DNA of 64,000 nt, taken from the NCBI GenBank assembly GCA_034670145.1, contig JAXMOA010000001.1:372001-436000 (forward strand), written 5' to 3'. The stretch is from HXMU1420-2 sp034670145. GTDB taxonomy: Bacteria; Pseudomonadota; Alphaproteobacteria; Rhodobacterales; Rhodobacteraceae. How positions within the stretch are numbered: position 1 is the first letter of the stretch; every line of letters begins with the position of its first letter. The notes under the pieces were generated by a model that was not told the DNA's origin, did no database searches, and was given only the letters and a program-made list of their open reading frames with translations. Made by a program: the position numbers and the translations under genes. This document shows, in pieces, positions 35,440 through 43,093 of the stretch.

Positions 35440-36600
35440 GGCTTCGCCTCCCTTCTCAGTCCGATGCGCACGGCGCTCGCCGGACTTGCGTTTGCGGAAA
35501 TCGCGGAACTGCATCCGCGCCCCGGTCAGCCCCTCACGGGCAAAAATCGTCACTCCGATCATGATCACGGCAATCAGGATCACCCGAGGCGGACCCATCT
35601 CGATCAGCCCCTTGTCGATCGCCGTCACAATCGCCGCCCCCAGAACCGCACCCTCGGCCCGGCCCAATCCGCCAATCACCATCATCGCAAACAGCAACAA
35701 CAACTGATCCAGCGAAAAGATCTGCGGCGAAATCGAGCGGTAGTACATCGCGTAAAACGCCCCCACCACGCCCAGCGCGGCCGAGGAAATCATAAAGACC
35801 TCCAGCCGCGCCCGACGAAAATCAATCCCCGTCGCCTCGGCAAAGGCCTCATCCTCGCGCGATGTCCGCGCCACGCGCAACAACATCCCCAACCGTTCCG
35901 AGTTCACCAGCCGCCAAACCAGCAGCGCGCCCAGCAACAACAGGAAGGCCCCGGCAAACCCCAACAGCAAACCGGGGCGCTGCAGGAACCAGTCTTCGGG
36001 GATAAAGCTGTCGACTTGGGTGATCGCCCCGTTGGTCTGGGTCAGCGCCCGCAGCTGCGTGACAAACACCCGGCAAATCTCGGCCACACCCATGGTCAGC
36101 AAGGCATAGTACAACCCGTCCAGCCGCGTAGAGGGCGCCGCCAGCAAGGCCCCGAACCCAAACCCGACCGCAGGCCCGATCAGCAACATGAACGGCCAGG
36201 GCACCCCCAGATAGACATTGGCCGCCGCCGCGCAATAGCCAGACACCCCAACCACAGCCAGAGTCGCCAGCGAAAAGATCCCGGCCGTGCCCACGATCAG
36301 CGTCCACAACACATTGATCGCCGCATAAATGCAAAAGATCGACACAACCGAAATCAACGAATTCGGCATGAACGGCGTCACACAGACCACCGCCCCCAGC
36401 CCCAGCGTCCACCACAAGGGCATCTTGTCGACCAGCACGCGTTCGCGCTGCAACGTCTTGGGGTTATGCCTGTCGCGCCATTTCAGCCAATGACGCTTTG
36501 TGCCCGGCGGGCGCAAACGCATCCGCTGCGCCCCCCCCTCTGGATGCAGCTTCCATTCCCATGGGCGCCGCCCAACCTTGTAATATCGTTTTTCACTCAT
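35074..36600 (-). CDS. LivM-type amide ABC permease in one frame with DMFase small subunit
   Basis: An uninterrupted 508-codon frame. After a basic 60-residue cytoplasmic leader (KRYYKVGRRPWEWKLHPEG), residues about 62-370 are a branched-chain amino-acid/amide permease of the LivM branch with about 8-9 hydrophobic spans (TAGIFSLATLAVVGVSGYCA, LLLLFAMMVIGGLGRAEGAV). The last 121 residues are the DMFase small subunit. A basic linker (FRKRKSGERRAHRTEKGGEA) joins them and contains no stop codon. Either a fused membrane protein is made, or the small subunit is also made alone from the internal start at 35439, or both. It overlaps LivH by ATGA. Confidence 0.85.
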   Translation of the reverse strand: MSEKRYYKVGRRPWEWKLHPEGGAQRMRLRPPGTKRHWLKWRDRHNPKTLQRERVLVDKMPLWWTLGLGAVVCVTPFMPNSLISVVSIFCIYAAINVLWTLIVGTAGIFSLATLAVVGVSGYCAAAANVYLGVPWPFMLLIGPAVGFGFGALLAAPSTRLDGLYYALLTMGVAEICRVFVTQLRALTQTNGAITQVDSFIPEDWFLQRPGLLLGFAGAFLLLLGALLVWRLVNSERLGMLLRVARTSREDEAFAEATGIDFRRARLEVFMISSAALGVVGAFYAMYYRSISPQIFSLDQLLLLFAMMVIGGLGRAEGAVLGAAIVTAIDKGLIEMGPPRVILIAVIMIGVTIFAREGLTGARMQFRDFRKRKSGERRAHRTEKGGEAMPEEATEVHDKQELYYRRFNKRLRERLKLLITPELMEEHKRDPLGHHSDELSRVLNYFRRGEMADKYIIHRMVPAEEKFRIMAVSGVRGMPPRVVDDREYDDIKDAYHAVFLLRVNDLLET

Positions 36601-37526
36601 TCGCGTGTGTCATCCAAAAGACCACCAATCCCGCGTGGGCGAATGATCAGAACCGCAATGATGAACAGGAAGGTCGCAAACAACACGTACCGCTGCCCAA
36701 GGAAGGGGATCACCCCCACTGTCGCCTCCAGGAAACCCACCAGGATCGCCCCAATCACCGCCCCCGAAACGGAGCCGAGCCCGCCCAGCAAAGCAATCGT
36801 CAACCCCTTCATCAACGGGATCACACCCGATGTGGGGCTGACAAAAATCGTCTGGCTCAACAGCGCCGCCGCCATGCCCGCAAGCGCACCGGTCAACATC
36901 AACACCGGCAAGGCCGTAACCTGCCGCGAGATCCCGGAATAGGCCGCGCCCTCGGCGTTCTGCATCATCGCGCGAATTTCCAGACCGCGGCGCGAATAGC
37001 GCAGCCAGGCCAGCGTCAGCCCCATGATCACCACGGCCCCGATGATCGTACCCGCCTGATCATAGCGAATCCGCGTGCCCCAAACCTCCCAGCGGCCAAA
37101 CCCGAAAATCTTGGGCAGTCCCTGATTGCGCGGCCCGAATGTCCACAACAACCCCTGCACCGCCGCAATGTTCAAACCCAGCGTGATGATCAGCGCCCGC
37201 ACCGGATAGTTCGGCTTGTCATGTATCGGCAGGAAAGCCAGCAGATAGATCACCACCCCGCACAAAGCCCCCGCCACCAGCGCCGATCCGACCAGCGCGC
37301 TGGCCATCACGAAACTCGCCAGCGCGGTCTTGCCAAAGGCGGCGGCGATCAGCGGCTTCAACGCGCCCGTCACCAACCAGGCCGCATAGCCCGAGACCGC
37401 AAACGTCGCCCCATGCGCCATGTTGATGATCCCGACCGACGACCACAGGATCGAAATCCCGATTGCCATCAGCGCATAAATCGCCGCCAGGTTTAACGCG
37501 TAAACCACCAGTCCAAGATCCATCAC
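36597..37526 (-). CDS. ABC permease, LivH-type (amide/branched-chain family)
   Basis: A 309-residue inner-membrane permease with the LivH N-terminus (YALNLAAIYALMAIGISILW), NMAHGATFAVSGYAAW, and the C-terminal cytoplasmic block GLGSVSGAVIGAILVGFLE typical of the family. It pairs with the LivM-type permease, whose ATG overlaps its stop. Gene order LivK-LivG-LivF-LivH-LivM is complete, so the importer is self-sufficient; amide substrates such as formamide, acetamide or DMF are inferred from the DMFase genes downstream. Confidence 0.92.
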   Translation of the reverse strand: MMDLGLVVYALNLAAIYALMAIGISILWSSVGIINMAHGATFAVSGYAAWLVTGALKPLIAAAFGKTALASFVMASALVGSALVAGALCGVVIYLLAFLPIHDKPNYPVRALIITLGLNIAAVQGLLWTFGPRNQGLPKIFGFGRWEVWGTRIRYDQAGTIIGAVVIMGLTLAWLRYSRRGLEIRAMMQNAEGAAYSGISRQVTALPVLMLTGALAGMAAALLSQTIFVSPTSGVIPLMKGLTIALLGGLGSVSGAVIGAILVGFLEATVGVIPFLGQRYVLFATFLFIIAVLIIRPRGIGGLLDDTRE

Positions 37527-38218
37527 TTCAACTCCACATGCCCGACATCACCGCGCATCCGCCCGGCATGCATTCCAATCATCCGATCCACACGACCCGT
37601 CAGCAGGTTCACGTTCTGCTCGGCAATGATCATCGCCCCGCTCACCGTGATGTCCCACAGCGCCTCCATCACCCGTTGCGAAATCTTTGGCGCCAGGCCC
37701 AGCGACGGCTCGTCAATCAGATAGAGCCGCGATTCTGCCATCAGCATCCGCCCGATCGACACCATCCGCCGCTCGCCCCCCGACAGCTTGCCCACCAACG
37801 CATGTTCCAGCGGGCGCAAAGGCGGAAAGATGTCAAACACCCGGTCAATCCGCTGACGCCGCTCGCGCCAGGCCACCCGCGTATGCGCGCCACATTCCAG
37901 ATGCTTGCGCACCGACAGGCCCGGGAAAATCGCATCCCCCTGTGGCGCCACCCCGATGCCGCGCCGAACCAGCCAGGGCGTGCGCCGCCCCGCCCCTTGC
38001 GACCGCGCCCCGCCAATCTCGACCCCTTCCAGCCGGATCGAGCCATTCTGCCACCCCGCCATATGCGTCAGTGCCCGGATCAGCGTCGTCTTGCCATGAC
38101 CGTTCAATCCAACCAGACCAATCCGCTCGCCCTCGCGCACCGTCAGGTCAATCTCGTGCAACACCCGCAGAGGCCCGTACCCGGCGCTCAACTGGCGAAT
38201 TTCCAACAGCTCAGCCAT
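37523..38218 (-). CDS. ABC importer ATP-binding protein, LivF-type
   Basis: A 231-residue ATPase. Walker A is GLNGHGKTT near residues 36-44 (His replaces the usual Ala), the signature is LSGGERRMVSIGR, and Walker B is LYLIDEPSLGLAPK followed by the switch-like MIIAEQNV, typical of LivF. ATG 38218 was chosen because it starts the conserved MAELLEIRQL and overlaps the LivG stop by a few bases; an in-frame upstream start at 38266 lies inside livG. It ends overlapping livH. Confidence 0.9.
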   Translation of the reverse strand: MAELLEIRQLSAGYGPLRVLHEIDLTVREGERIGLVGLNGHGKTTLIRALTHMAGWQNGSIRLEGVEIGGARSQGAGRRTPWLVRRGIGVAPQGDAIFPGLSVRKHLECGAHTRVAWRERRQRIDRVFDIFPPLRPLEHALVGKLSGGERRMVSIGRMLMAESRLYLIDEPSLGLAPKISQRVMEALWDITVSGAMIIAEQNVNLLTGRVDRMIGMHAGRMRGDVGHVELK

Positions 38219-38924
38219 CCACCACCTCAAAATACGCCGCCCGAACCCGCGGGTTTTCAAACACATCCGCCGGTGACCCCGTCGCGATCACCTCGCCCAA
38301 ATCCAGAACCACACAGGCATCCGCCACCGCCGAGAGCAGCTCCAGCCGGTGCTCGATCAGCACAACGCCGATGCCATATTCATCCACCAACCGACGAATG
38401 ATCAGATCCAGCTCGTCAATCTCGGCGTTGATCAGCCCCGAGGCAGGCTCGTCCATCAGAATCACGCGCGGGCCGCGCATCACCAGACAGGCCAACAACA
38501 GCTTGCGCCGGTCAAACGCGCCCAGACCCGCCGCAGGCACATCCCAGGCGACCCCCAGCTGCACCAGCCGCGCCGCCCATTCCGCATCATGCCGGCTCAG
38601 ATAAGGCGCAAAGGCCTTGCGTGCGGCCCTGAATGTCTCACCAACCGTCAAAGACGCGGGCACAACAGGGCTCTGATAGGTCCGCCCCAGCCCGATCCGC
38701 GCCCGCTTGTGAAACGGCATCTGCGTCACATCCTGATCTTCCAGGACAACCTTGCCCGATTGCGCCCCGTATCGCCCGCACAGCACTTCAAACAACGATG
38801 TCTTGCCCGCTCCGTTCGGCCCGACCAGCCCCAGGATCTGCCCGGGCTCTGCCGTCAGACTGACATCTTTCAGGATCTGCCTGCCGCCCAGCGACAAGCA
38901 GATCCCCTCACACCCGAAATACAT
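38211..38924 (-). CDS. ABC importer ATP-binding protein, LivG-type
   Basis: A 237-residue ATPase with Walker A GPNGAGKTS near residues 35-43 and Walker B VILMDEPASGLINAEI. The LSGG signature is degenerate: the expected region reads LGAFDRRKLLLACLVM. LivG-type proteins normally have LxYGxQRRLEIAR there, so this is a diverged form. It lies 18 bp after the LivK-type gene and overlaps livF, in one operon with the permeases and DMFase genes. Confidence 0.87.
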   Translation of the reverse strand: MYFGCEGICLSLGGRQILKDVSLTAEPGQILGLVGPNGAGKTSLFEVLCGRYGAQSGKVVLEDQDVTQMPFHKRARIGLGRTYQSPVVPASLTVGETFRAARKAFAPYLSRHDAEWAARLVQLGVAWDVPAAGLGAFDRRKLLLACLVMRGPRVILMDEPASGLINAEIDELDLIIRRLVDEYGIGVVLIEHRLELLSAVADACVVLDLGEVIATGSPADVFENPRVRAAYFEVVDG

Positions 38925-38942
38925 TCCGCGTCCCGCCTCAGC

Positions 38943-40205
38943 TCACCACCAGGGCGGCGCAACAAACGGAACCTCTGCAAAGGCCGCCGGGCCAATGATG
39001 CGGTGTTCGTCGTTCTGCACCTGAAAGAACAGATGCGCCTGACCGCCCTCGGGATCATCCGTCATATTCGGATAAGAAATCCCCGAGTTGGTCTCCGGGT
39101 CGATCTTGTAAAGGCCATTGACCCCGCGATACTCAATCTTGCGGATCGCATCACCCACGGCATTGAAATCGCTCGGATCACCGACCTCTTCCCAGGCTTT
39201 GGCCAGGATTTGCACGGCATCATATCCGCCACCGGTATAAACCATTCCCATCGTGCCGGGATATTTGGCGCGGTACTTCTCGCGGAAGGCCGTGCCCATT
39301 TCATCCGCATAGACACCATAGACCGTGCCCCAGACCATGCCCTCACCCGCGCCTTGCGCCAGATCCAGGAACTCGGGCTGCGACGGACCATACTGCAAAT
39401 AGACCAAGGACCCGGGCACCGGATCATAGGCATACTGCTGCGAAAACGCCGCCAGCTCGGCCGCAACCCAATGGTCGATCATGATCGCCGCCGCATCGGT
39501 ATCCTGCAAAGCGCGAATAACCGGCGCCCAGTCCTGCACCGGGAACTGAATATCGGTGATCGCACCGATCTCCCATTCGCCATTCGTCGCCGCCGCGGCC
39601 TCTTGCGTCGCCTGCGAGATAAACTGCGTATAGCTGATCTGACCCTGCACAATATGGATCTTGTTGTTCTTCGGCTCCCACTGACCAGAGGCCACCATTT
39701 CCTGCAGGAACTTCACAAAGCCCGATCCATACCAGACCTCAGGCACATCCAGCTGAAACACATTGCGGTATTTTTCCGGATCGCCCTGATACAGGGTCAC
39801 ATTCACCGACGATGTATTCCCATGCAGATAAGGAATGCCCGAAGGCGCCGCCGTATCCATCGCAGGCTGCGGGATGATCGTAAACGCCGAGGCGATGGCA
39901 TGGCTGCCCCCCTCGATCAACGCCTGCATCCCGGCCACATTGCCTTCGGGCGATAGCATATCCAGGTCCACAATCTTGGCTTCCAGCTGCCGGCCCAGGA
40001 CCCCGCCTGCGGCGTTCAGCTCTTCAATGGCCATCATGACGCCATTGGTCCAATCCTGATGGTCGGCCACACCCACCGGCCCGGACTGGGCTGCAGGCAC
40101 CCCGATAATAATGTTCTCGGCTGACACAGAAGAGGCCGTGATTCCCCCCGCCAGCATCACACTGGCCACGGCCAGCGAAAACGCACGTCTCGTTTGGTTC
40201 AACAT
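38943..40205 (-). CDS. ABC importer substrate-binding protein, LivK/amide family
   Basis: A 420-residue periplasmic binding protein (Peripla_BP_6 family). A signal peptide starts MLNQTRRAFSLAVASVMLAG and ends near SVSAEN. Family blocks are IIIGVPAAQSGPVGVADHQD and ELNAAGGVLGRQLEAKIVD, with a C-terminal RIIGPAAFAEVPF. ATG 40205 starts the signal peptide; a longer in-frame start at 40277 is less likely. It is the first gene of the operon, so the promoter should lie above 40205. The ligand is probably a small amide, from the DMFase context. Confidence 0.9.
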   Translation of the reverse strand: MLNQTRRAFSLAVASVMLAGGITASSVSAENIIIGVPAAQSGPVGVADHQDWTNGVMMAIEELNAAGGVLGRQLEAKIVDLDMLSPEGNVAGMQALIEGGSHAIASAFTIIPQPAMDTAAPSGIPYLHGNTSSVNVTLYQGDPEKYRNVFQLDVPEVWYGSGFVKFLQEMVASGQWEPKNNKIHIVQGQISYTQFISQATQEAAAATNGEWEIGAITDIQFPVQDWAPVIRALQDTDAAAIMIDHWVAAELAAFSQQYAYDPVPGSLVYLQYGPSQPEFLDLAQGAGEGMVWGTVYGVYADEMGTAFREKYRAKYPGTMGMVYTGGGYDAVQILAKAWEEVGDPSDFNAVGDAIRKIEYRGVNGLYKIDPETNSGISYPNMTDDPEGGQAHLFFQVQNDEHRIIGPAAFAEVPFVAPPWW

Positions 40206-40499
40206 GTCACACTCCAGATCTCTCGACGCTGCAATTGAAGGCCCGCGCACGCGCATCTGTCTATGATCCAAATGCACTACACGGCCGCAATCACTGCGCA
40301 GAACCTGTCCGGATTACGGTCACCACAAGCGCCACGATGGAAATTGAGGCAAAGATCGCGACCCGCAGACAACCAGCGGCCCCGCCCATCAGAACCCGGC
40401 AAAACAGCTCAGAAAACAGTAATGCGCGGGCAGCGGATGCCCATCAAAGACTCGCCCCGCATTGCCCAGGGGCAGTCTTGCAGGGCATGCAGATAGGGA
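40206..40499. other. Intergenic region upstream of the amide/DMF operon
   Basis: About 294 bp between the LivK-type start and the zinc-ribbon gene. It should hold the promoter and regulator site of the amide operon. I see no strong palindrome or consensus promoter by eye, and no gene. Confidence 0.4.
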
Positions 40500-40685
40500 T
40501 CAATCCGCCAGGCTCTGCCCAGCCAGGAACATCGCAGCCGTCAGAACACTGGCAACGGCCAAAACGATATAAAATACCGCAAAACGCTGCCAAACCGCCT
40601 TGTTCCCATGACATGCGCCACATTGTGAACCCGCGTTCCTCATGCGATGCCCACACTCTTTGCATCTGAACAGTCTGAACCTCAT
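40500..40685 (-). CDS. Zinc-ribbon small membrane protein
   Basis: A 61-residue protein beginning MRFRLFRCKECGHRMRN, with a second pair in SQCGACHG, together a four-cysteine zinc ribbon (CxxC-N9-CxxC). A single hydrophobic helix follows (FAVFYIVLAVASVLTAAMFL). The topology suggests a cytoplasmic zinc ribbon tethered to the inner membrane. CGACH also reads as CxxCH, but the lack of a signal peptide before it argues against heme. The start at 40685 has AAGG upstream. Monocistronic; function unknown. Confidence 0.55.
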   Translation of the reverse strand: MRFRLFRCKECGHRMRNAGSQCGACHGNKAVWQRFAVFYIVLAVASVLTAAMFLAGQSLAD

Positions 40686-41235
40686 CGAATCAACCTTGGT
40701 CTCACGATCACTCTCCGATCGAGTCTCGGTCACGTCTACTTACACGGTATCGGGCGTTCAGCGCCGAACAAGGCAAAACCAGCTGCTTTCATCCGAAAAT
40801 GAACGCAATTCCCCCGATACATACGAAAAACATCAAATTGATTACATCTTGGGCAGCAGATGAACGACAAATCGCAAATCACGCTGCGCATTCAGGCTAA
40901 CATATTGATATTTAGGCAACAAGATCCTGAAAAAAGTTTCCCCAGAGTTCACCCGCAGATTTTTCCACTTGCTGATCGCACAAAAATTACCATCTGCGCA
41001 GGCCATTTCCCGCTGACCAAAGATCTGTTTGCTTGACGGCGTTTTCCTTCGGCCTTCCCAGGACAGCCTCCGCGCCCCACGTTCAAATCCCAAAACTCAA
41101 ATCAACCTAAACGGGCAATTCGCCCTCTCAAATGCCCAATCAAAACCGACGCTGTCCCGAACACTCCAACCACCCCGGCCCAAACCAAGGCCAAATGACC
41201 ATTCCGACGCGCAGCATGACAAAAGCGGTCAGCGC
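40686..41235. other. Long intergenic stretch, AT-richer than average
   Basis: About 550 bp between the zinc-ribbon gene and the end of meaB. It includes AT-rich runs (such as CATATTGATATTTAGGCAAC near 40901). A short frame at 40842-41093 has no family resemblance. No RNA gene or repeat was recognised. Confidence 0.4.
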
Positions 41236-42213
41236 CTAAGGCTCGGACAGACTCCGCAAAACACCCCGCGCCGCAGCCGTCGGGGTCAGCTCTCCCTCAG
41301 CCACCCGATCCCCCTGGGCCGACATGGCAGCCACGGCCTCTGGTGTGGCCAATTGCGCCAAAAGCGCCTGACGCACCTCTTCTTCGAACCACAAACGGGC
41401 CTGCTGCGCGCGGGTCTGATCCCAGACCCCCTGATCACGCCGCCATTGCGCCAGCGCCTGCATCTTGTCCCAGGCCTCGTCCAGACCATTGCCCTCAACC
41501 GCCGAGACCATCAAAGCCATCGGATAGCCCGGCGGATCCTGCGGCCGTTTGCGCATCAGTCGCAACGCCCCCGCATAGTCGGCACAGGTCCGCGTGGCCG
41601 CCGGTTTCAAAGCGCCATCCGCCTTGTTGACCAGAATCATATCGGCCATTTCCATGATCCCGCGCTTGACCCCCTGCAACTCATCACCGCCCGCCGGAGC
41701 CAGCAACAACAGGAACAGATCGGCCATCTGCGCCACCACCGTCTCTGATTGTCCAACGCCAACCGTCTCGATCAAGACCACGTCAAACCCCGCCGCCTCG
41801 CAAAGCGCCACGGCCTCGCGCGTGTGGCGGGCCACGCCGCCCAGATGGGTCCGGCTGGGGGACGGGCGGATAAAGGCCCCCGGCGCCCGCGACAACAGCT
41901 CCATCCGCGTCTTGTCCCCCAGGATCGACCCGCCCGACCGCGCCGAGGAAGGATCCACCGCCAGCACAGCCACCCGCAGCCCGCGCTCCAGCAACGCCAG
42001 ACCAAAGGCCTCGATAAAGGTAGACTTGCCCACACCCGGCGTCCCCGACAGACCAATCCGCAACGCCGACCGCCCGGCACGCTGCACCTCTTGCAACAGC
42101 GCCTCGGCAGCGGCCCGGTGATCCTCCCGGCTGCTCTCAACCAGCGTGATCGCCCGCGCCAGGGCACGGCGATCACCCTTTATAATCTTGTCACTCAGAC
42201 CGTCTAACTGCAT
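41236..42213 (-). CDS. meaB: MeaB/ArgK-type GTPase, methylmalonyl-CoA mutase chaperone
   Basis: A 325-residue G3E-family GTPase. Walker A GLSGTPGVGKST lies near residues 54-65, the Mg site AVDPSSARSGGSILGDKTRM follows, then FDVVLIETVGVGQSE and NKADG (NKxD). The family protects and reloads B12-dependent acyl-CoA mutases. No mutase gene lies within the window, so the partner is encoded elsewhere; an ethylmalonyl-CoA pathway mutase is also possible in this group. It is divergent from the DUF3108 gene with a 102-bp gap. Confidence 0.93.
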   Translation of the reverse strand: MQLDGLSDKIIKGDRRALARAITLVESSREDHRAAAEALLQEVQRAGRSALRIGLSGTPGVGKSTFIEAFGLALLERGLRVAVLAVDPSSARSGGSILGDKTRMELLSRAPGAFIRPSPSRTHLGGVARHTREAVALCEAAGFDVVLIETVGVGQSETVVAQMADLFLLLLAPAGGDELQGVKRGIMEMADMILVNKADGALKPAATRTCADYAGALRLMRKRPQDPPGYPMALMVSAVEGNGLDEAWDKMQALAQWRRDQGVWDQTRAQQARLWFEEEVRQALLAQLATPEAVAAMSAQGDRVAEGELTPTAAARGVLRSLSEP

Positions 42214-42315
42214 CGTGATCGTTGGCCTCGCCGTTTTGCGGGTTTAAATGACTGTGACACGGGGGCGATGTCCAGAGGGCTTGGCACCAAAGGTCACAAC
42301 ATATGGAGAAGTTCA

Positions 42316-43032
42316 GTGAAACGGGTCACGATTGCCATTGGAACCGCCGCCGCGCTGCTGCTCGGCGCCGCTGCCAGCACCGCTCAGGAAACAGACGGAC
42401 GCTACTCGGTCCACGCGCTTGGCGTCAAAGTGGGCGATCTGGCCCTCGCCGGTGAAGTGACCGAGCGTCAATACGCGGTGACCTCTCAATTCGTCACCAG
42501 CGGGTTGGTTGCCACGGTGGCAGGGGTGCGGTTCGTGATGCAATCCTCGGGCGCACGCAAAGGCGCGACATTCGCACCCCGCAGCTACAGCGAAGACATG
42601 GACACCGGCAAACGCCAGTCACGGGTCAAACTGCGCTGGTCCGGCGGCGTCGCACGCGCCTCCGGGTCCGAGGTGGGCGCACCCGGACCCTATGCCGTCA
42701 CCCCCGCCCAACAACGCGGGGCCGTGGATCCGCTCACCGCCATGTTCATGGTGATCCGCGACCAAGACCCCAAAGACGTCTGCAAGATGACACAGAAAAT
42801 CTATGACGGCGAACGGCTGACACAGATCACCCTGACCAACCGGCGCACCCAGGGCGACAAACTGATCTGTAGCGGCACATTTCGCCGCCTGGCGGGGTAT
42901 TCCCCCGAAGATCTCAGCGCGCGCGGCCAGTTCGCCCTGACCGTCACCTATGAAACCGCCGGAACGCTGATGCGCGCAACCCGGGTGCAGGCCGACACGA
43001 TCTACGGCAAGGCCCGCATCCAGCGGCGCTGA
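42316..43032 (+). CDS. DUF3108 domain exported protein
   Basis: A 238-residue protein with a signal peptide (VKRVTIAIGTAAALLLGAAA, cleaved near STAQ) and a beta-rich body (YSVHALGVKVGDLALAGEVT, FAPRSYSEDMDTGKRQSRVK) fitting DUF3108. Members are periplasmic or envelope proteins of unknown function with a possible lipid- or lipoprotein-related beta-sheet fold. GTG 42316 was selected because GGAGAA lies 5-10 nt upstream and it starts the signal peptide; a longer frame from 42268 has no ribosome binding site. hrpB follows 61 bp later in the same direction. Confidence 0.82.
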   Translation: MKRVTIAIGTAAALLLGAAASTAQETDGRYSVHALGVKVGDLALAGEVTERQYAVTSQFVTSGLVATVAGVRFVMQSSGARKGATFAPRSYSEDMDTGKRQSRVKLRWSGGVARASGSEVGAPGPYAVTPAQQRGAVDPLTAMFMVIRDQDPKDVCKMTQKIYDGERLTQITLTNRRTQGDKLICSGTFRRLAGYSPEDLSARGQFALTVTYETAGTLMRATRVQADTIYGKARIQRR

Positions 43033-43093
43033 GGCAGGGCCAGCAGCCCAAGCAGGCTGGACCCGGCCTGCCACCTGTCCCATAAGGCCCGCC

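Noticed and set aside
40500..40685. CGACH-type reading (CGACH in SQCGACHG) as a heme c protein
   Set aside because: The motif precedes the only hydrophobic helix and pairs with another CxxC, which fits a cytoplasmic zinc ribbon better than an exported cytochrome.
40842..41093. An 83-codon minus-strand frame between the zinc-ribbon gene and meaB
   Set aside because: No conserved motif and atypical codon use; the region is AT-rich non-coding.
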